A DNA stretch of 11,790 nucleotides. Origin: Actinomycetes bacterium. GTDB lineage: Bacteria > Actinomycetota > Acidimicrobiia > Acidimicrobiales > JAJYPT01. Under the pieces are notes generated by a model. The model was not told where the DNA came from. It was given only the letters and a program-made list of their open reading frames with translations, and did not search any database. Below are positions 11,564-11,790 of the stretch, piece by piece. Made by a program: the position numbers and the translations under genes. The stretch's first letter is position 1; the number at the start of each line of letters is the position of its first letter. The stretch spans positions 1-11,790 of the forward strand of contig JAJYPT010000037.1 of NCBI GenBank assembly GCA_021795135.1. Reading direction: 5' to 3'.

Positions 11564-11790
11564 TCTGCAAGTACCCCTTTTATCTTGTACTCTTGCACTT
11601 TGTCTTCAAACCACTTCTTTATTTGATCCTCACCAGAGACCAAAGATTTTAGTTCTTGTTCTAGATCGGTTGGCTCAAGCTCTATAAGCCATCCTTGATC
11701 ATAAGGATCTTGATCTATCAAAGCAGGATTGGATGCCAATTCAAGATTATTAGCTACAACTTTTCCTGACAGAGGAGACGTAAAAGGACC
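11560..11790 (-). CDS. lbpA: Lipoate-binding protein LbpA-like, 5' end outside window (third paralogue)
   Basis: The last 76 residues of a third GcvH/LbpA-fold protein; the N-terminal part and the modified lysine lie just beyond the window edge. The visible part begins GPFTSPLSGKVVANN, which follows the lysine in the two other copies (KWVGPFESPLSG), and continues with DPYDQGWLIELEP and an acidic C-terminal helix ending KIKGVLAE. Unlike the other two copies it has no cysteine in this part. The TGA overlaps the ATG of the radical SAM gene by 4 nt (ATGA). In known sHdr loci an lbpA gene often follows the shdr core, so the core genes may lie just upstream, outside this window. That is inference. 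Confidence 0.85.
   Translation of the reverse strand, partial: GPFTSPLSGKVVANNLELASNPALIDQDPYDQGWLIELEPTDLEQELKSLVSGEDQIKKWFEDKVQEYKIKGVLAE

Overview
The window is an AT-rich, tightly packed bacterial locus. I read it as the accessory half of an sHdr-type (heterodisulfide-reductase-like) sulfur-oxidation island. The main evidence is three LbpA-type lipoate-binding proteins carrying the ESxKWVGP or GPFxSPLSG signature, which differs from the VESVKA signature of glycine-cleavage H protein. They sit beside a dedicated lipoate-assembly set (two biotin-synthase-like radical SAM enzymes flanking a bipartite sLpl(AB)-type ligase), an EtfAB pair with an HdrD-like membrane Fe-S protein, and a DsrE3-type sulfur carrier. 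The core shdr genes are not visible; if present they probably lie upstream on the minus strand, beyond base 11790. The taxon cannot be fixed from the sequence. The layout of the membrane Fe-S protein recalls actinobacterial homologues, but that is only a hint.

Layout: on the plus strand, 121-1112 holds a small operon: an ArsR-family regulator, a MIP18/SufT-like Fe-S assembly protein and an unrecognised 80-residue protein. It ends at a strong hairpin (1119-1172) shared with the convergent gene. Everything from 1155 to 11790 reads on the minus strand. In transcription order it runs: partial lbpA, radical SAM (LipS type), lipoate ligase sLpl(AB), second radical SAM, etfB, etfA, EMO-like membrane protein, winged-helix protein, double zinc-finger protein, lbpA, lbpA. 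Most junctions are ATGA overlaps or gaps under 20 nt, so this is one transcription unit. After a 139-nt AT-rich break (2348-2486) come dsrE and a receiver-Rieske fusion protein.

Working model (inference from family knowledge): the ligase attaches octanoate or lipoate to the LbpA lysine and the two radical SAM proteins insert sulfur. DsrE-type carriers deliver sulfane sulfur, which is oxidised on the LbpA-bound cofactor by an sHdr complex. EtfAB and the EMO-like protein would pass electrons to quinone. The ArsR regulator could sense reactive sulfur, and the SufT-like protein could help load the many Fe-S proteins.

Most notable oddities: the membrane Fe-S protein has lost all four recognisable cysteines of its first CCG domain; two mutually exclusive perfect hairpins lie in its first 23 codons; the Rieske protein has an N-terminal receiver-like domain whose first strand lies upstream of any canonical start codon; a perfect hairpin covers the dsrE start codon; and an A9-G8 homopolymer forms the etfB-etfA junction.
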